A stretch of DNA of 29,467 bases from JBBQER01 sp052148155 (GCA_052148155.1 JBKQIY010000115.1:1-29467); one strand, 5' to 3'. Shown: positions 16,427-24,470, numbered from the stretch's first letter. The notes: a model not told the origin generated them from the sequence alone. Numbers and translations are program-made.

Positions 16427-16963
16427 GGTTTCTAGGTGAGCTTCGACGCCGACCGGGTCCATTCCTTCGATCCGCAGCCGTGGCGGTCACTGCCGACTTC
16501 ACCGAGGAGCTCCGACCAAGCTCGGGTTCTCCGACCTGCCCGGCTCGGCCGGTCGGCGCTCGACAAGATCGACGGCTGATGGTGCCGTCGTGTCCCCTTC
16601 GACACCCTCTTCACGCGTCTCCACCTCACCAACGGGTCCGGCGGACGCGATACCCGAGCGCCCGGCCGAGATCTTCTTCGAGTCGTGGTGGCGCGACGGG
16701 CGCCCCGCCTGTCGGCCGACCGCCGCAGGCTCGCAGGTACCGCGGGACCGGCCCGGATGCGACACGCGCCGCGGGAACGCAGCGATGTCGAACAGCCGCG
16801 GTCGACCCGCTCCCGCCTCACCCACGACGCTCGAGTGCGTCGACCTACGGTTCGACGCGTTGCTGCTGACCAAAACGGAGCGTTGTCCCTCATTCCTCAT
16901 GAGGTAACCGACATAAGGACACCGGTCAGCCGGGTGCGAGCGGAGTCCGTCGACGAGCGCTGG

Positions 16964-17004
16964 CGGATCTGGTCGACGAACGCCGTCAGCGGCGACCAGA
17001 TCCG
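16964..17004. repeat. Perfect 12-bp inverted repeat with 17-base loop
   Basis: Arm CGGATCTGGTCG at 16964-16975 is exactly complementary to CGACCAGATCCG at 16993-17004. Transcribed rightward, three further pairs (G-U, G-U and U-G) can form just outside, giving a stem of up to 15 pairs. No T tract follows, so it is not a normal intrinsic terminator. Confidence 0.75.
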
Positions 17005-17064
17005 TTGTCCGTGCCCGACGATGTCGCACGGACGATTTCCTGGCACGTGACGAGACGTCGCGCC

Positions 17065-17286
17065 ATGAGCGTGTCGATCCTTGCGTTCGACGCGCTGCGC
17101 GACACGACCGACACGTGGATCAACCGTGCCGTCGCCCACCGGTACCGACGCCGTCACGTCGGCGTCTCCGACGACGACCGCGACCAGGTACTGGGACTGG
17201 AGTTCGCCAACTCGAAAGGGGCCGGTCGCGGGTCTTCGCGCCGACGATCGCCCGACCCCCCGCGAGTAGCCTCGCGGTCATGGTGA
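17065..17286 (+). CDS. Doubtful small ORF overlapping the start of the hydrolase gene
   Basis: From ATG 17065 the frame gives 73 residues beginning MSVSILAFDALRDTTDTWIN and ending in an Arg/Ser-rich tail. Third positions are strongly G or C, as in real genes here. Its TGA overlaps the hydrolase ATG 17280 by seven bases, which could mean coupling. No family is recognised, there is no convincing ribosome binding site, and the predicted -10 element for the next gene lies inside it. I regard it as possible rather than likely. Confidence 0.22.
   Translation: MSVSILAFDALRDTTDTWINRAVAHRYRRRHVGVSDDDRDQVLGLEFANSKGAGRGSSRRRSPDPPRVASRSW
17267..17272 (+). promoter_or_regulatory. Predicted -10 element of the hydrolase pair
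   Basis: TAGCCT fits TAnnnT and ends seven bases before ATG 17280, the same spacing as at the GT2 gene. No ribosome binding site lies between, so a leaderless transcript is predicted. Confidence 0.4.
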
Positions 17287-17897
17287 TGACGGGGCTCGCG
17301 CACTACGAAACCACTGACGCGCGCATTGAGAAGATCGTGGTCGGGCCGTTCGAGAACAACGTGTTCATCCTGCGGAGCCTGCGCAACGGCGACGCCGTGA
17401 TCATCGACGCGGCCAACGAGCATGAGCTGCTGCTCGAGGTGTCGCGGCGCACCGGCGTGCGACGTGTGCTCACCACCCACGGGCACTTCGACCACATCCA
17501 GGCGGTCACACAGATGCGCGACGCCGGTATCGACGTGGGCATTGCCGCCGAGGACGCCAAGATGCTGCCCAGCTACGACTTCGTCATTCCTGACGACGAC
17601 GTGATCGAGGTCGGAGATCTGCGCTTGCGCACGATTCATACGCCGGGCCACACACCCGGTTCGACCTGCTTTTTGTTGGAAGGTCACCCGGTCGTGTTCA
17701 GCGGAGACACGCTGTTTCCCGGCGGGCCGGGCAACACCACGTTCGAAAACGCCAGCTTTGACACGATCATCGAGTCGATCGACCGGCGCCTGTTCACACT
17801 CCCGCCCGACACCCTCGTGCTTCCCGGACACGGACTCGACACGACGATCGCAAGCGAGTCGCCGCATCTCGACGAGTGGATCGCGCGCGGCTGGTAG
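17280..17897 (+). CDS. Metallo-beta-lactamase-fold hydrolase, glyoxalase II-like
   Basis: The 205-residue product carries the complete metal-binding set of the fold: THGHFDH at 66-72, the His of HTPGHTPGSTCF at 124, the bridging Asp of FSGDTLF at 143 and the last His of LPGHG at 184. The length and the HTPGHTPGS and GDTLF motifs place it with small glyoxalase II-like (YcbL type) enzymes that hydrolyse thioesters. Persulfide dioxygenases are related and cannot be ruled out. The substrate is not visible. The frame is open upstream to 17115, but that part has an Arg-rich non-family sequence and includes the predicted promoter. A second ATG at 17286 is possible. The next gene begins three bases after the stop codon. 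Confidence 0.85.
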   Translation: MVMTGLAHYETTDARIEKIVVGPFENNVFILRSLRNGDAVIIDAANEHELLLEVSRRTGVRRVLTTHGHFDHIQAVTQMRDAGIDVGIAAEDAKMLPSYDFVIPDDDVIEVGDLRLRTIHTPGHTPGSTCFLLEGHPVVFSGDTLFPGGPGNTTFENASFDTIIESIDRRLFTLPPDTLVLPGHGLDTTIASESPHLDEWIARGW

Positions 17898-17899
17898 CC

Positions 17900-18691
17900 G
17901 TGGCAGACCAATCGACGGGCTACTTGTCGCGTCACGGCGACGAGGTGTACTTCGAGACCTACGGCGCGGCTAACGCGCCGGCCGTCGTACTCGGTCACGG
18001 TGCCGGCGGCAATCACGGGATCTGGTTCCAACAGGTTCCGGTATTCGCCGGCCACTACCGCGTCATCACGTGGGACCAGCGCAGCTTCGGCCTCTCCACA
18101 AACCTTCACGGACACGCGAGTCCCCGCACCGCGACCGAAGACCTGCTCGCCATCCTCGATCATCTCGGTGTCGAGTGTGCGCACGTCGTCGGGCAGTCAA
18201 TGGGTGGGTGGGCCGCGATGGGACTCGCCGTCGCGCACAGCGACCGAGTTCGAAGTCTCGTGCTCGCCGACACCTTGGGCGGCATCCCGATCCACGGATG
18301 GTGGAAGACCGCGGCGAGCGCAACCCGCGAAGGTCTGTTCAACCATCCCGCGCTCTCCAACGAGTTCTGCCTCCACAACGCCGACCGTGCCCACCTGTAT
18401 CTGCAGATCGGCGGCCTTCGTCGTGACCCGCACGCCGATCCAATGCAGGTGTTGCGCACGATGGGCGACGTCACGTTCAGCGACGAGGAGCTCGCCGCGC
18501 TGCGGATCCCGACCCTGTTCATCGTCGGCACAGCGGACGAGATCTTCCCGCCGGCCTCGATCGCCGAGGCCGCGGCGCGAATCCCGGGCGCTCGGGTCGA
18601 GTTGATCGACGGCGCCGGTCATTCTCCGTACTTCGAGCAGCCCCAAGCATGGAACGACCTGGTGGCAGCGTTCTGGCGGGAATGTCCGTAG
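17900..18691 (+). CDS. Alpha/beta hydrolase
   Basis: From GTG 17900 this is 263 residues, the standard size. The oxyanion strand is VVLGHGAGG (29-37), the DQRSFGLS turn follows, the nucleophile elbow is GQSMGG with Ser100, the acid is Asp213 in GTADEIFPP, and the catalytic His241 is in GAGHSPYF. It is thus a complete serine hydrolase. HGAGG and WDQRSFG resemble carbon-carbon hydrolases, lactonases and haloperoxidase-like enzymes, so substrate prediction is unsafe. It follows the metallo-hydrolase stop by two bases and is probably in the same operon. A GTG at 17876 in frame would overlap the previous gene and adds only residues alien to the family. Confidence 0.87.
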   Translation: MADQSTGYLSRHGDEVYFETYGAANAPAVVLGHGAGGNHGIWFQQVPVFAGHYRVITWDQRSFGLSTNLHGHASPRTATEDLLAILDHLGVECAHVVGQSMGGWAAMGLAVAHSDRVRSLVLADTLGGIPIHGWWKTAASATREGLFNHPALSNEFCLHNADRAHLYLQIGGLRRDPHADPMQVLRTMGDVTFSDEELAALRIPTLFIVGTADEIFPPASIAEAAARIPGARVELIDGAGHSPYFEQPQAWNDLVAAFWRECP

Positions 18692-18714
18692 GGCTCGACC
18701 CGTTGTCTCGTCGT

Positions 18715-18720
18715 TAGGCT
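18715..18720 (+). promoter_or_regulatory. Predicted -10 element of the ergothioneine operon
   Basis: TAGGCT fits TAnnnT. Transcription would start near 18726 and leave a leader of about 100 bases before the small ORF at 18824. The leader contains a 10-base direct repeat, GTGCTCCGAA, at 18726-18735 and 18755-18764. Confidence 0.35.
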
Positions 18721-18823
18721 CACCCGTGCTCCGAAACTGCCCAAATCGGGCGCGGTGCTCCGAACGGCAATCCAGGGCAGCATGGTGCGCCGGACGTCGC
18801 AAGCAGAGGCAAAGGGGAACACC

Positions 18824-18904
18824 ATGATCTCCGTCGTGGAGTGGCACGCTCCCGCCCGTAACGCGGCATGGGTCGCGGCCTGTTTCGGATCGCTCGGCGC
18901 ATGA
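18824..18904 (+). CDS. 26-residue leader ORF overlapping egtB
   Basis: ATG 18824 follows AAGGGG (18812-18817) with six bases between, a good ribosome binding site. The peptide begins MISVVEWHAPARNAAW and contains one Cys at residue 20. Its stop overlaps the egtB ATG 18901 as ATGA, the classic arrangement for translational coupling. It may be a regulatory leader peptide for the ergothioneine operon. Cys-containing upstream ORFs that overlap sulfur-metabolism genes with ATGA are known in mycobacteria, but those carry runs of Cys and this one has a single Cys. It may simply ensure translation of egtB, which has no ribosome binding site of its own. Confidence 0.45.
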   Translation: MISVVEWHAPARNAAWVAACFGSLGA

Positions 18905-20250
18905 CGACACACGATCGTCCTCCGCACGACCCGACAACGACCGTCCGTGCACGTGGTGGTGATGAGGAACGCGCCGCGCTGCGCGTGCGTTTCCGCAGTG
19001 TTCGCGACTTGACCGAGTCACTCGCCGCGCCGCTCCGCCCAGAAGACCAGGTCGTTCAGTCGATGCCCGACGTGAGCCCGACCAAATGGCACCGCGGGCA
19101 TACGACCTGGTTCTTCGAAACGTTCCTGCTCGAGCCGCAGCTCACCGGCTACGACATGTTCGATCTCGAGTTCCGATACCTGTTCAACTCGTACTACGAG
19201 ACCGTCGGACCTCGACATCCTCGCAACGAACGCGGCTTGGTGTCGCGACCGAACGTCGAGGAGGTCGGGTGCTACCGCGCGCACGTCGACGCCGCCATGG
19301 AGAAGCTCATCGACTGTTACGACAGCGAGTGGCTCGACTTTGCCGCGCTCGTCGAGCTCGGACTCCACCACGAGCAGCAACACCAAGAGCTGCTGCTGAT
19401 GGACATCAAACACGTGCTCTCGTGCAATCCGCTCGAGCCCGCCTACGTCGAAACATCTCCGCCGATCGAACACAGGGCACAGCCGATGCGTTTCGTCGAC
19501 TGCGACGGCGGGCTCATCGAGGCCGGGCACTCGGGAAGCAACTTCGCCTTCGACAACGAATCGCCGCGGCACAAGGTGTACCTGGAACCGTTCCGTCTCG
19601 CCGACCGCCTCGTCACCGCGGGCGAATGGATGGAGTTCATCGCCGACGGCGCCTACCACCAGCCCGAACTTTGGCTCTCCGACGGTTGGTACGCCGTGCA
19701 GGAACACGGATGGAACGCACCGGCGTATTGGCGTTGCGACGACAACGACGGCTGGTCGAGCTTCACGCTCAACGGCCGCCGTCAGATCCATTCCGACGAG
19801 CCCGTCGTACATGTGAGCCACTACGAAGCCGACGCTTTCGCACGTTGGGCCGGAGCGAGGCTTCCGACCGAGTTCGAGTGGGAACACGCCGTGTCGTGTC
19901 GAGATCCCCACGACGTCGGGTCGAAGGCCCGACCATCGGCCAGTCTGATCGAGTCGGTTCCGTCGGGCGTTCGTTTGCAGCCCGCGGCCGCGCCGGCCGG
20001 TTCCGGTCTGCGCCAGGCATTCGGGGACGCCTGGCAATGGACCGCGAGCGCGTACCTGCCCTATCCACGTTTCGCGCCGGCACCGGGCGCGGTGGGCGAA
20101 TACAACGGCAAGTTCATGAGTGGCCAGATGGTGCTGCGGGGAAGCGCCTGCATCACACCGGCGGGGCACGCCCGGGCGACGTATCGCAACTTCTTTCCGC
20201 CCTCGAGCCGCTGGATGTTCGCAGGCCTGAGACTTGCGTCCGACACCTAG
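18901..20250 (+). CDS. egtB: Ergothioneine biosynthesis sulfoxide synthase EgtB
   Basis: EgtB is a non-haem iron enzyme that uses oxygen to join a thiol (gamma-glutamylcysteine or cysteine) to trimethylhistidine (hercynine). From ATG 18901 the product is 449 residues. The N-terminal DinB-like helical domain holds the expected His ligands: KWHRGHTTWFFE (His67) and LGLHHEQQHQE (His157 and His161). The C-terminal half is the formylglycine-enzyme-like domain, with LVTAGEWMEF, RLPTEFEWEHA, FGDAWQWTASAY and the end RWMFAGLRLA. An alternative ATG at 18868 would add eleven residues. I prefer 18901 because the leader ORF overlaps it by ATGA. egtD follows after 25 bases. No egtA or egtC lies beside it, so it is unclear which thiol is used. 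Confidence 0.92.
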   Translation: MTTHDRPPHDPTTTVRARGGDEERAALRVRFRSVRDLTESLAAPLRPEDQVVQSMPDVSPTKWHRGHTTWFFETFLLEPQLTGYDMFDLEFRYLFNSYYETVGPRHPRNERGLVSRPNVEEVGCYRAHVDAAMEKLIDCYDSEWLDFAALVELGLHHEQQHQELLLMDIKHVLSCNPLEPAYVETSPPIEHRAQPMRFVDCDGGLIEAGHSGSNFAFDNESPRHKVYLEPFRLADRLVTAGEWMEFIADGAYHQPELWLSDGWYAVQEHGWNAPAYWRCDDNDGWSSFTLNGRRQIHSDEPVVHVSHYEADAFARWAGARLPTEFEWEHAVSCRDPHDVGSKARPSASLIESVPSGVRLQPAAAPAGSGLRQAFGDAWQWTASAYLPYPRFAPAPGAVGEYNGKFMSGQMVLRGSACITPAGHARATYRNFFPPSSRWMFAGLRLASDT

Positions 20251-20261
20251 CGAACACCACC

Positions 20262-20267
20262 AGGAGG
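20262..20267 (+). promoter_or_regulatory. Strong ribosome binding site of egtD
   Basis: AGGAGG, a perfect Shine-Dalgarno core, lies eight bases before ATG 20276. It decides this start over the in-frame ATG at 20234, which would overlap egtB. Confidence 0.8.
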
Positions 20268-20275
20268 GACTGGAC

Positions 20276-21259
20276 ATGCCTACACCCGACGCTTCGACGC
20301 CGCGCGTCGACGTGCACCTCACCGCCGATGACCTCCGCGCGGCGCTGCGTCTCGACGCCGACCAAGGCCTGCGCGCGACCCCCAAGGACATCCCACCCAA
20401 GTGGTTCTACGACACGCGCGGCTCGCAGCTCTTCGACGACATCACGCGGCTGCCCGAGTACTACCCGACGCGGTGCGAACGGGCCATTCTCGAGGCCCAC
20501 GCGCACGAGATCGCCCAGGTCGCCGCCGCCGACACGCTTGTCGAGCTCGGATCGGGAACGTCGGAGAAGACGCGCATACTCCTGGACGCGATGCGCGAGA
20601 CAGGCATCATCACGCGATTCGTACCTTTCGACGTCAGCGAACAGACGCTGCGCGAAGCGGCGGCCGCGGTCACCCGCGACTACCCGACCGTCAGGGTGCA
20701 TGCAGTCGTCGGCGATTTCGAACACCACCTCGGGTCGATTCCCGGTGGCGGTCGACGGCTGGTCGCGTTCCTCGGGGGCACGATCGGCAACCTCGAACCT
20801 CCGCGGCGCGCCGACTTTTTGCGCGAGATTGCCAGCGGGCTCGGTTCCGACGACCATCTGCTCCTCGGCCTCGATCTGGTGAAGGACATCGATCGTCTCG
20901 AAGCCGCGTACGACGACAGTCGAGGCGTCACCGCCGCGTTCAATAAGAACGTCCTTGCGGTCATGAATCGCGAGCTCGACGCCGACTTCGACGACGCCCG
21001 CTTCGAACATGTCGCGGTCTACGAGAAAGACCCCGCTCAGATCGAGATGCGACTCCGCGCCGTCGACACGCACACGGTGCAGGTCCGGGCACTCGCGCTC
21101 ACAGTGCCGTTCGTCGCAGGCGAAGAGATGCGAACTGAGGTGAGCGCGAAGTTCACTCGAGAACAGGTCATCGACGAACTCGATGACGCGGGCATGGTGC
21201 TCACACGGTGGTGGACCGACCGCGACGGCGACTTCGCCGTGTTGCTAGCGCGTCGGTGA
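20276..21259 (+). CDS. egtD: L-histidine N-alpha-methyltransferase EgtD
   Basis: EgtD trimethylates the alpha-amino group of histidine with three SAM to give hercynine, the substrate of EgtB. The product is 327 residues, near the usual 320. Family blocks appear in order: IPPKWFYDTRGSQLFDDIT, LPEYYPTRCE, SAM-binding VELGSGTSEKTR, FVPFDVSEQTL, FLGGTIGNL, LLLGLDLVKD and TEVSAKFT. From memory the M. smegmatis enzyme uses Tyr39, Tyr56, Asn166, Tyr206, Glu282 and Ser284; with a constant shift of six these correspond to Tyr45, Tyr62, Asn172, Tyr212, Glu288 and Ser290, all present. It follows egtB by 25 bases with its own strong ribosome binding site. Its 3' end overlaps the convergent glucosidase gene by 15 bases. 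Confidence 0.95.
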   Translation: MPTPDASTPRVDVHLTADDLRAALRLDADQGLRATPKDIPPKWFYDTRGSQLFDDITRLPEYYPTRCERAILEAHAHEIAQVAAADTLVELGSGTSEKTRILLDAMRETGIITRFVPFDVSEQTLREAAAAVTRDYPTVRVHAVVGDFEHHLGSIPGGGRRLVAFLGGTIGNLEPPRRADFLREIASGLGSDDHLLLGLDLVKDIDRLEAAYDDSRGVTAAFNKNVLAVMNRELDADFDDARFEHVAVYEKDPAQIEMRLRAVDTHTVQVRALALTVPFVAGEEMRTEVSAKFTREQVIDELDDAGMVLTRWWTDRDGDFAVLLARR

Positions 21260-23383
21260 CCGGGGATCCGACACGATCGTGAGGCCGTCGGGGACCTGCA
21301 AGGCGCGTACGACTTCACCGACCACCTCGACCGCCAGCTGACCGCCCATGAGCGGGATGTTGTCGAGACGCAGCGTGCCGATCCAGTCGGGGACCGCGGG
21401 CGCGAGGTGCAGTTTGGCGTTGCGGATGTCGGGCTCGAACCGCAACAGGGTGCGTAAGAACAGCAAGGGGGACGCGGCCGCCCATGCCTGGGGTGAGCAC
21501 GACGTCGGGTAGCTCACCGGGAAACTCAACGTGTCGCGTTCGATGCCGGAAAACAACTCGGGCAGCAGATCACCGAACCAAGGCGACGCTTCGACGAGAC
21601 CGCGCATGACCCGGTGCGCCTCATCCACGAAGCCGTACCGCATGAGTCCCGCGGCGCAGATCGCGTTGTCATGCGGCCACACTCCACCGCAGTGGTACGA
21701 GATGGGGTTGTAACCGCCGGTGGTCTTCGACAGTGTGCGCACGCCCCAACCGGTGAACATCTCATCCGACACGAGCATCCGCGCCACCTGGGGCGCCTTG
21801 TCCTCGTCGACGATTCCGGTCCACAGGCAGTGGCCCATGTTGGAGCCGACGCCGTCGATGCGCCGCTTGTCGCGATCGAGGCCGAGCGCGAAATACCCTC
21901 CGCCCGCCGAGTCCACCCAGAAATCCTCGTTGAACCGACGTTTCAACTCGTCGGCGCGGGCGCGAAGCGATCCGGCCAAAGTGAGGTCGCCGGCCTCGGT
22001 CGCGCAGTGCGAACGAGCGACGAGCGCGGCGTACACGTAACCCTGCACCTCGCACAGCGCAATCGGCGTCGCAGCCAGCGAACCGTCGGCGAACCGCATG
22101 GAATCCCAGGAGTCCTTCCAACCTTGGTTCTGCAGACCGTGGTCGGTGGTGCGCTGGTATTCGACGTAGCCGTCGCCGTCCTTGTCGCCGTGCTCGGTCA
22201 TCCAGGCGAGCGCGCGATCCGCGGCCGGCAACAATGCATCGACCTCGGCGCGACGGTTGCCCCACCGCGAAAGCTCACCGACCAGCATCACGAACAACGG
22301 GGTCGCGTCGACCGTGCCGTAGTAGATGCGTCCGCCACCGAGCGCGAGGGACGCGGTCTCGCCGAAGCGCATCTCGTGCAGGATCCGACCCGGCTCCTCC
22401 TCGGTGCGTGGATCGACCTCGGTGCCCTGAAAGCGCGCGAGCGTCTGCAGGGTTCCGAGCGCCAGGTCCGGATCGACGAGCATCGTCATCCATGAGGTGA
22501 TCAACGAGTCACGACCGAACAGCGTCATGAACCACGGTGCCCCGGCCGCGACGACGGCCCGATCCGGGAACTCAGGGTCGAAGATGCGCAGGCCGGCGAC
22601 ATCGCGCGTCGATCGCTCGAGCAGAGCCCGGAACTGGTCGTCATCGGTGGTGACCACCGGCAAGCGCCGCGTCCACTCCTCGAGCCGGGCGACCGGCGTG
22701 GACCGTTCCACCGGCTGGCCGCACAGATGACGGGGGGTGATCTCCTGGTCGCCGATGACGGGCGTCACCTGCATGCATGCCGCCCAGCGGCCACGCGGCG
22801 GGACGATGACCTCGTAGTGCACATGCGATCCCGAGATGCGGGGCTCGCCGGTGAAGTCCACGTGCGTGGCCCGGGTGAACGAACTCCGCTGGTAGGTGAA
22901 GGTGATACGTCCGTTGCCTGCCTCGAGGATCCCGAGCTTGCCCTGCTTGTGGACCCGGCCCTCTTTGACCTCGAACAGGTCGGCGAAGTCGGCCCCGACC
23001 AGGAACTCGACCGAACAGAACGCGGCCTCCTCGCCGAAGTTTTCGATCTCGAGGTCCTCTCGCATCCCACGCCCGATATAGCGTCGACGGAAGACCACGA
23101 GATGCGAGTCGGCGCGGCCCCGCGACGGATGCCCGCGCAACACGAACACGGCACTGAACGGGTCGGTTGTCGTCGCGGCGAGCGGCTCCGGCGGCGCGCC
23201 GTTGAGCGTGAGGCGCAGCTCGGACACGAATCGGGTGTCACGGAAGAACAAGCCTTGCGGGTGGGCGGGGTCGATCTCACCTGATCGGCTCGAGATGCAA
23301 AACGACGAACCCTCGACGAGGGTGACGATGCCATCCGCTCCCGAGAGCGTCGCGCTCGCGCTCGTCGTCCACGGCTGCGGCAT
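21245..23383 (-). CDS. Amylo-alpha-1,6-glucosidase family protein (glycogen debranching type)
   Basis: From ATG 23383 the product is 712 residues. The N-terminal 230 or so, with GLFFRDTRFVSELRLTLNG and RRRYIGRGMREDLEIEN, match the beta-rich domain found before bacterial amylo-1,6-glucosidases. The rest is an alpha/alpha-barrel with WFMTLFGRDSLITSWM, GTVDATPLFVML, WKDSWDSM, GGVWPHDNA and CSPQAWAAASPLL. The family trims alpha-1,6 branches of glycogen-like glucans, but some members act on other alpha-glucosides. The open frame runs back to 23569, but this would overlap the divergent GT4 gene and the promoter. ATG 23383 fits the -10 hexamer at 23391-23396. It shares a 44-bp intergenic region with the glycosyltransferase, suggesting a common pathway. 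Confidence 0.9.
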   Translation of the reverse strand: MPQPWTTSASATLSGADGIVTLVEGSSFCISSRSGEIDPAHPQGLFFRDTRFVSELRLTLNGAPPEPLAATTTDPFSAVFVLRGHPSRGRADSHLVVFRRRYIGRGMREDLEIENFGEEAAFCSVEFLVGADFADLFEVKEGRVHKQGKLGILEAGNGRITFTYQRSSFTRATHVDFTGEPRISGSHVHYEVIVPPRGRWAACMQVTPVIGDQEITPRHLCGQPVERSTPVARLEEWTRRLPVVTTDDDQFRALLERSTRDVAGLRIFDPEFPDRAVVAAGAPWFMTLFGRDSLITSWMTMLVDPDLALGTLQTLARFQGTEVDPRTEEEPGRILHEMRFGETASLALGGGRIYYGTVDATPLFVMLVGELSRWGNRRAEVDALLPAADRALAWMTEHGDKDGDGYVEYQRTTDHGLQNQGWKDSWDSMRFADGSLAATPIALCEVQGYVYAALVARSHCATEAGDLTLAGSLRARADELKRRFNEDFWVDSAGGGYFALGLDRDKRRIDGVGSNMGHCLWTGIVDEDKAPQVARMLVSDEMFTGWGVRTLSKTTGGYNPISYHCGGVWPHDNAICAAGLMRYGFVDEAHRVMRGLVEASPWFGDLLPELFSGIERDTLSFPVSYPTSCSPQAWAAASPLLFLRTLLRFEPDIRNAKLHLAPAVPDWIGTLRLDNIPLMGGQLAVEVVGEVVRALQVPDGLTIVSDPRSPTR

Positions 23384-23390
23384 TCCGATC

Positions 23391-23396
23391 ACGCTA
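23391..23396 (-). promoter_or_regulatory. Predicted -10 element of the debranching gene
   Basis: On the minus strand this is TAGCGT, seven bases before ATG 23383. It argues against a GTG at 23392 as the start because that codon would lie within the hexamer. Confidence 0.4.
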
Positions 23397-23415
23397 GCCG
23401 CTCCAGGGGCCGCAT

Positions 23416-23421
23416 TAATCT
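23416..23421 (+). promoter_or_regulatory. Predicted -10 element of the divergent GT4 gene
   Basis: TAATCT fits TAnnnT and ends six bases before ATG 23428, giving a leaderless transcript. It and the opposite hexamer at 23391-23396 lie back to back, 19 bp apart, so the two promoters must overlap in their upstream parts. Confidence 0.42.
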
Positions 23422-23427
23422 TCGACG

Positions 23428-24465
23428 ATGCGCGTCGCGGTCGTCGCACCTCCATGGTTCGCCGTTCCTCCAACGGGATACGGCGGAATCGAGCTCGTCG
23501 TGTCATTACTCGCGGACGGTCTCGTTGACGCCGGCCATGACGTGACCCTGTTTGCATCGGGCGGATCACGAACGAAGGCCAAGCTCATCTCGCCCATGTC
23601 GCAGCCCCCCGACCCGCACGAGCTCGGCAACGCCTGGTACGACGGGTATCACGCCCTCGCGTCGTACCTGCAAATGACCGGCTTTGACATCGTCCACGAC
23701 CACGCCGGCATCGTCGGACCGATCTGCGGTGCGTTTTTACGGGGGGATCCGCCCGTCGTGCACACGCTGCACGGACCGTGGACCGAGCACAACCGTCCGC
23801 TCTACTCGGTACTTTCGCGCCACGTGCTGCTCGTCGCGATCAGCGACGCTCAACGCGCGGCCAACCTCGACGTGCCGTACGCAGGAACCGTTCACAACGG
23901 CATCGACCTGTCGGCCTACAAGTTGCGAACGGACAAGGAACACTCGCTCGTGTACATCGGTCGCGCCAATCCCGACAAGGGACCGAAGGAAGCGATCACG
24001 ATCGCGCGACGCGCCGGACTGCCGCTGCACATGCTCCTCAAACGCGGTGAGCCAGCCGAACGCGAGTACTTCGAACGCGAGATCGAGCCGCTGCTCGCCT
24101 CGGATGTCATGTTGTACGAGAACGTGACACACGACGAAAAGATCGAACTGCTCGGCCGGGCGTGCGCGATGGTCTTCCCAATGCGCTGGCCCGAGCCGTT
24201 CGGCCTGGTGATGATCGAGGCGATGGCGTGCGGCACGCCCGTCGTCACCACCAACTGGGGTGCGGCGCCCGAACTCGTCGAGGATGGCGTGACCGGTTTT
24301 CGCCGCGACGGCGAGGACGACCTCGTGGAGATGATCGGCCGGGTCGACAGCCTCGACCCAGCCAAGTGCCGGCGCTGGGTCGAGGAGCGCTTCTCGGGCG
24401 AGGCGATGGTCCGTGGCTACGAGGCCGTGTACGAACGTACCCTGGGGCGGTCGCCCGCCCCGTAG
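23428..24465 (+). CDS. GT4 family glycosyltransferase, divergent from the debranching gene
   Basis: The 345-residue product is a GT4 retaining enzyme. It opens with MRVAVVAPPWFAVPPTGYGG and IELVVSLLADGL. The middle has FDIVHDHAG and VHTLHGPW, and the donor domain has YIGRANPDKGPKEAI, FPMRWPEPFGLVMIEAMACG with the E-x7-E Glu pair, and PELVEDGVTGF. It is of the subgroup with PPTGYGGIE, distinct from the polysaccharide-locus enzymes at the left of the window. Being divergent from a debranching-type glucosidase suggests a role in glucan or glucoside metabolism, which is inference. ATG 23428 fits the predicted leaderless promoter. Confidence 0.9.
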   Translation: MRVAVVAPPWFAVPPTGYGGIELVVSLLADGLVDAGHDVTLFASGGSRTKAKLISPMSQPPDPHELGNAWYDGYHALASYLQMTGFDIVHDHAGIVGPICGAFLRGDPPVVHTLHGPWTEHNRPLYSVLSRHVLLVAISDAQRAANLDVPYAGTVHNGIDLSAYKLRTDKEHSLVYIGRANPDKGPKEAITIARRAGLPLHMLLKRGEPAEREYFEREIEPLLASDVMLYENVTHDEKIELLGRACAMVFPMRWPEPFGLVMIEAMACGTPVVTTNWGAAPELVEDGVTGFRRDGEDDLVEMIGRVDSLDPAKCRRWVEERFSGEAMVRGYEAVYERTLGRSPAP

Positions 24466-24470
24466 ATTTC

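Larger units (their letters stand above)
16427..17279. other. Gene-poor stretch of about 850 bp between the dehydrogenase operon and the hydrolase gene
   Basis: All six frames hold only short or compositionally odd reading frames, rich in Arg, Pro and Ser, with no motif I recognise. Two forward frames are somewhat protein-like: 16590-16907 (contains AEIFFESWWRDGRP and four Cys) and 17065-17286. A perfect 12-bp inverted repeat lies at 16964-17004. The stretch could be a decayed gene, a regulatory region, or hold an RNA or small proteins that cannot be judged from one sequence. Confidence 0.6.

Noticed and set aside
19086..20882. 598-codon plus-strand frame across egtB and egtD
   Set aside because: Out-of-frame shadow with Arg/Ser-rich peptide; egtB and egtD in other frames have all family motifs.
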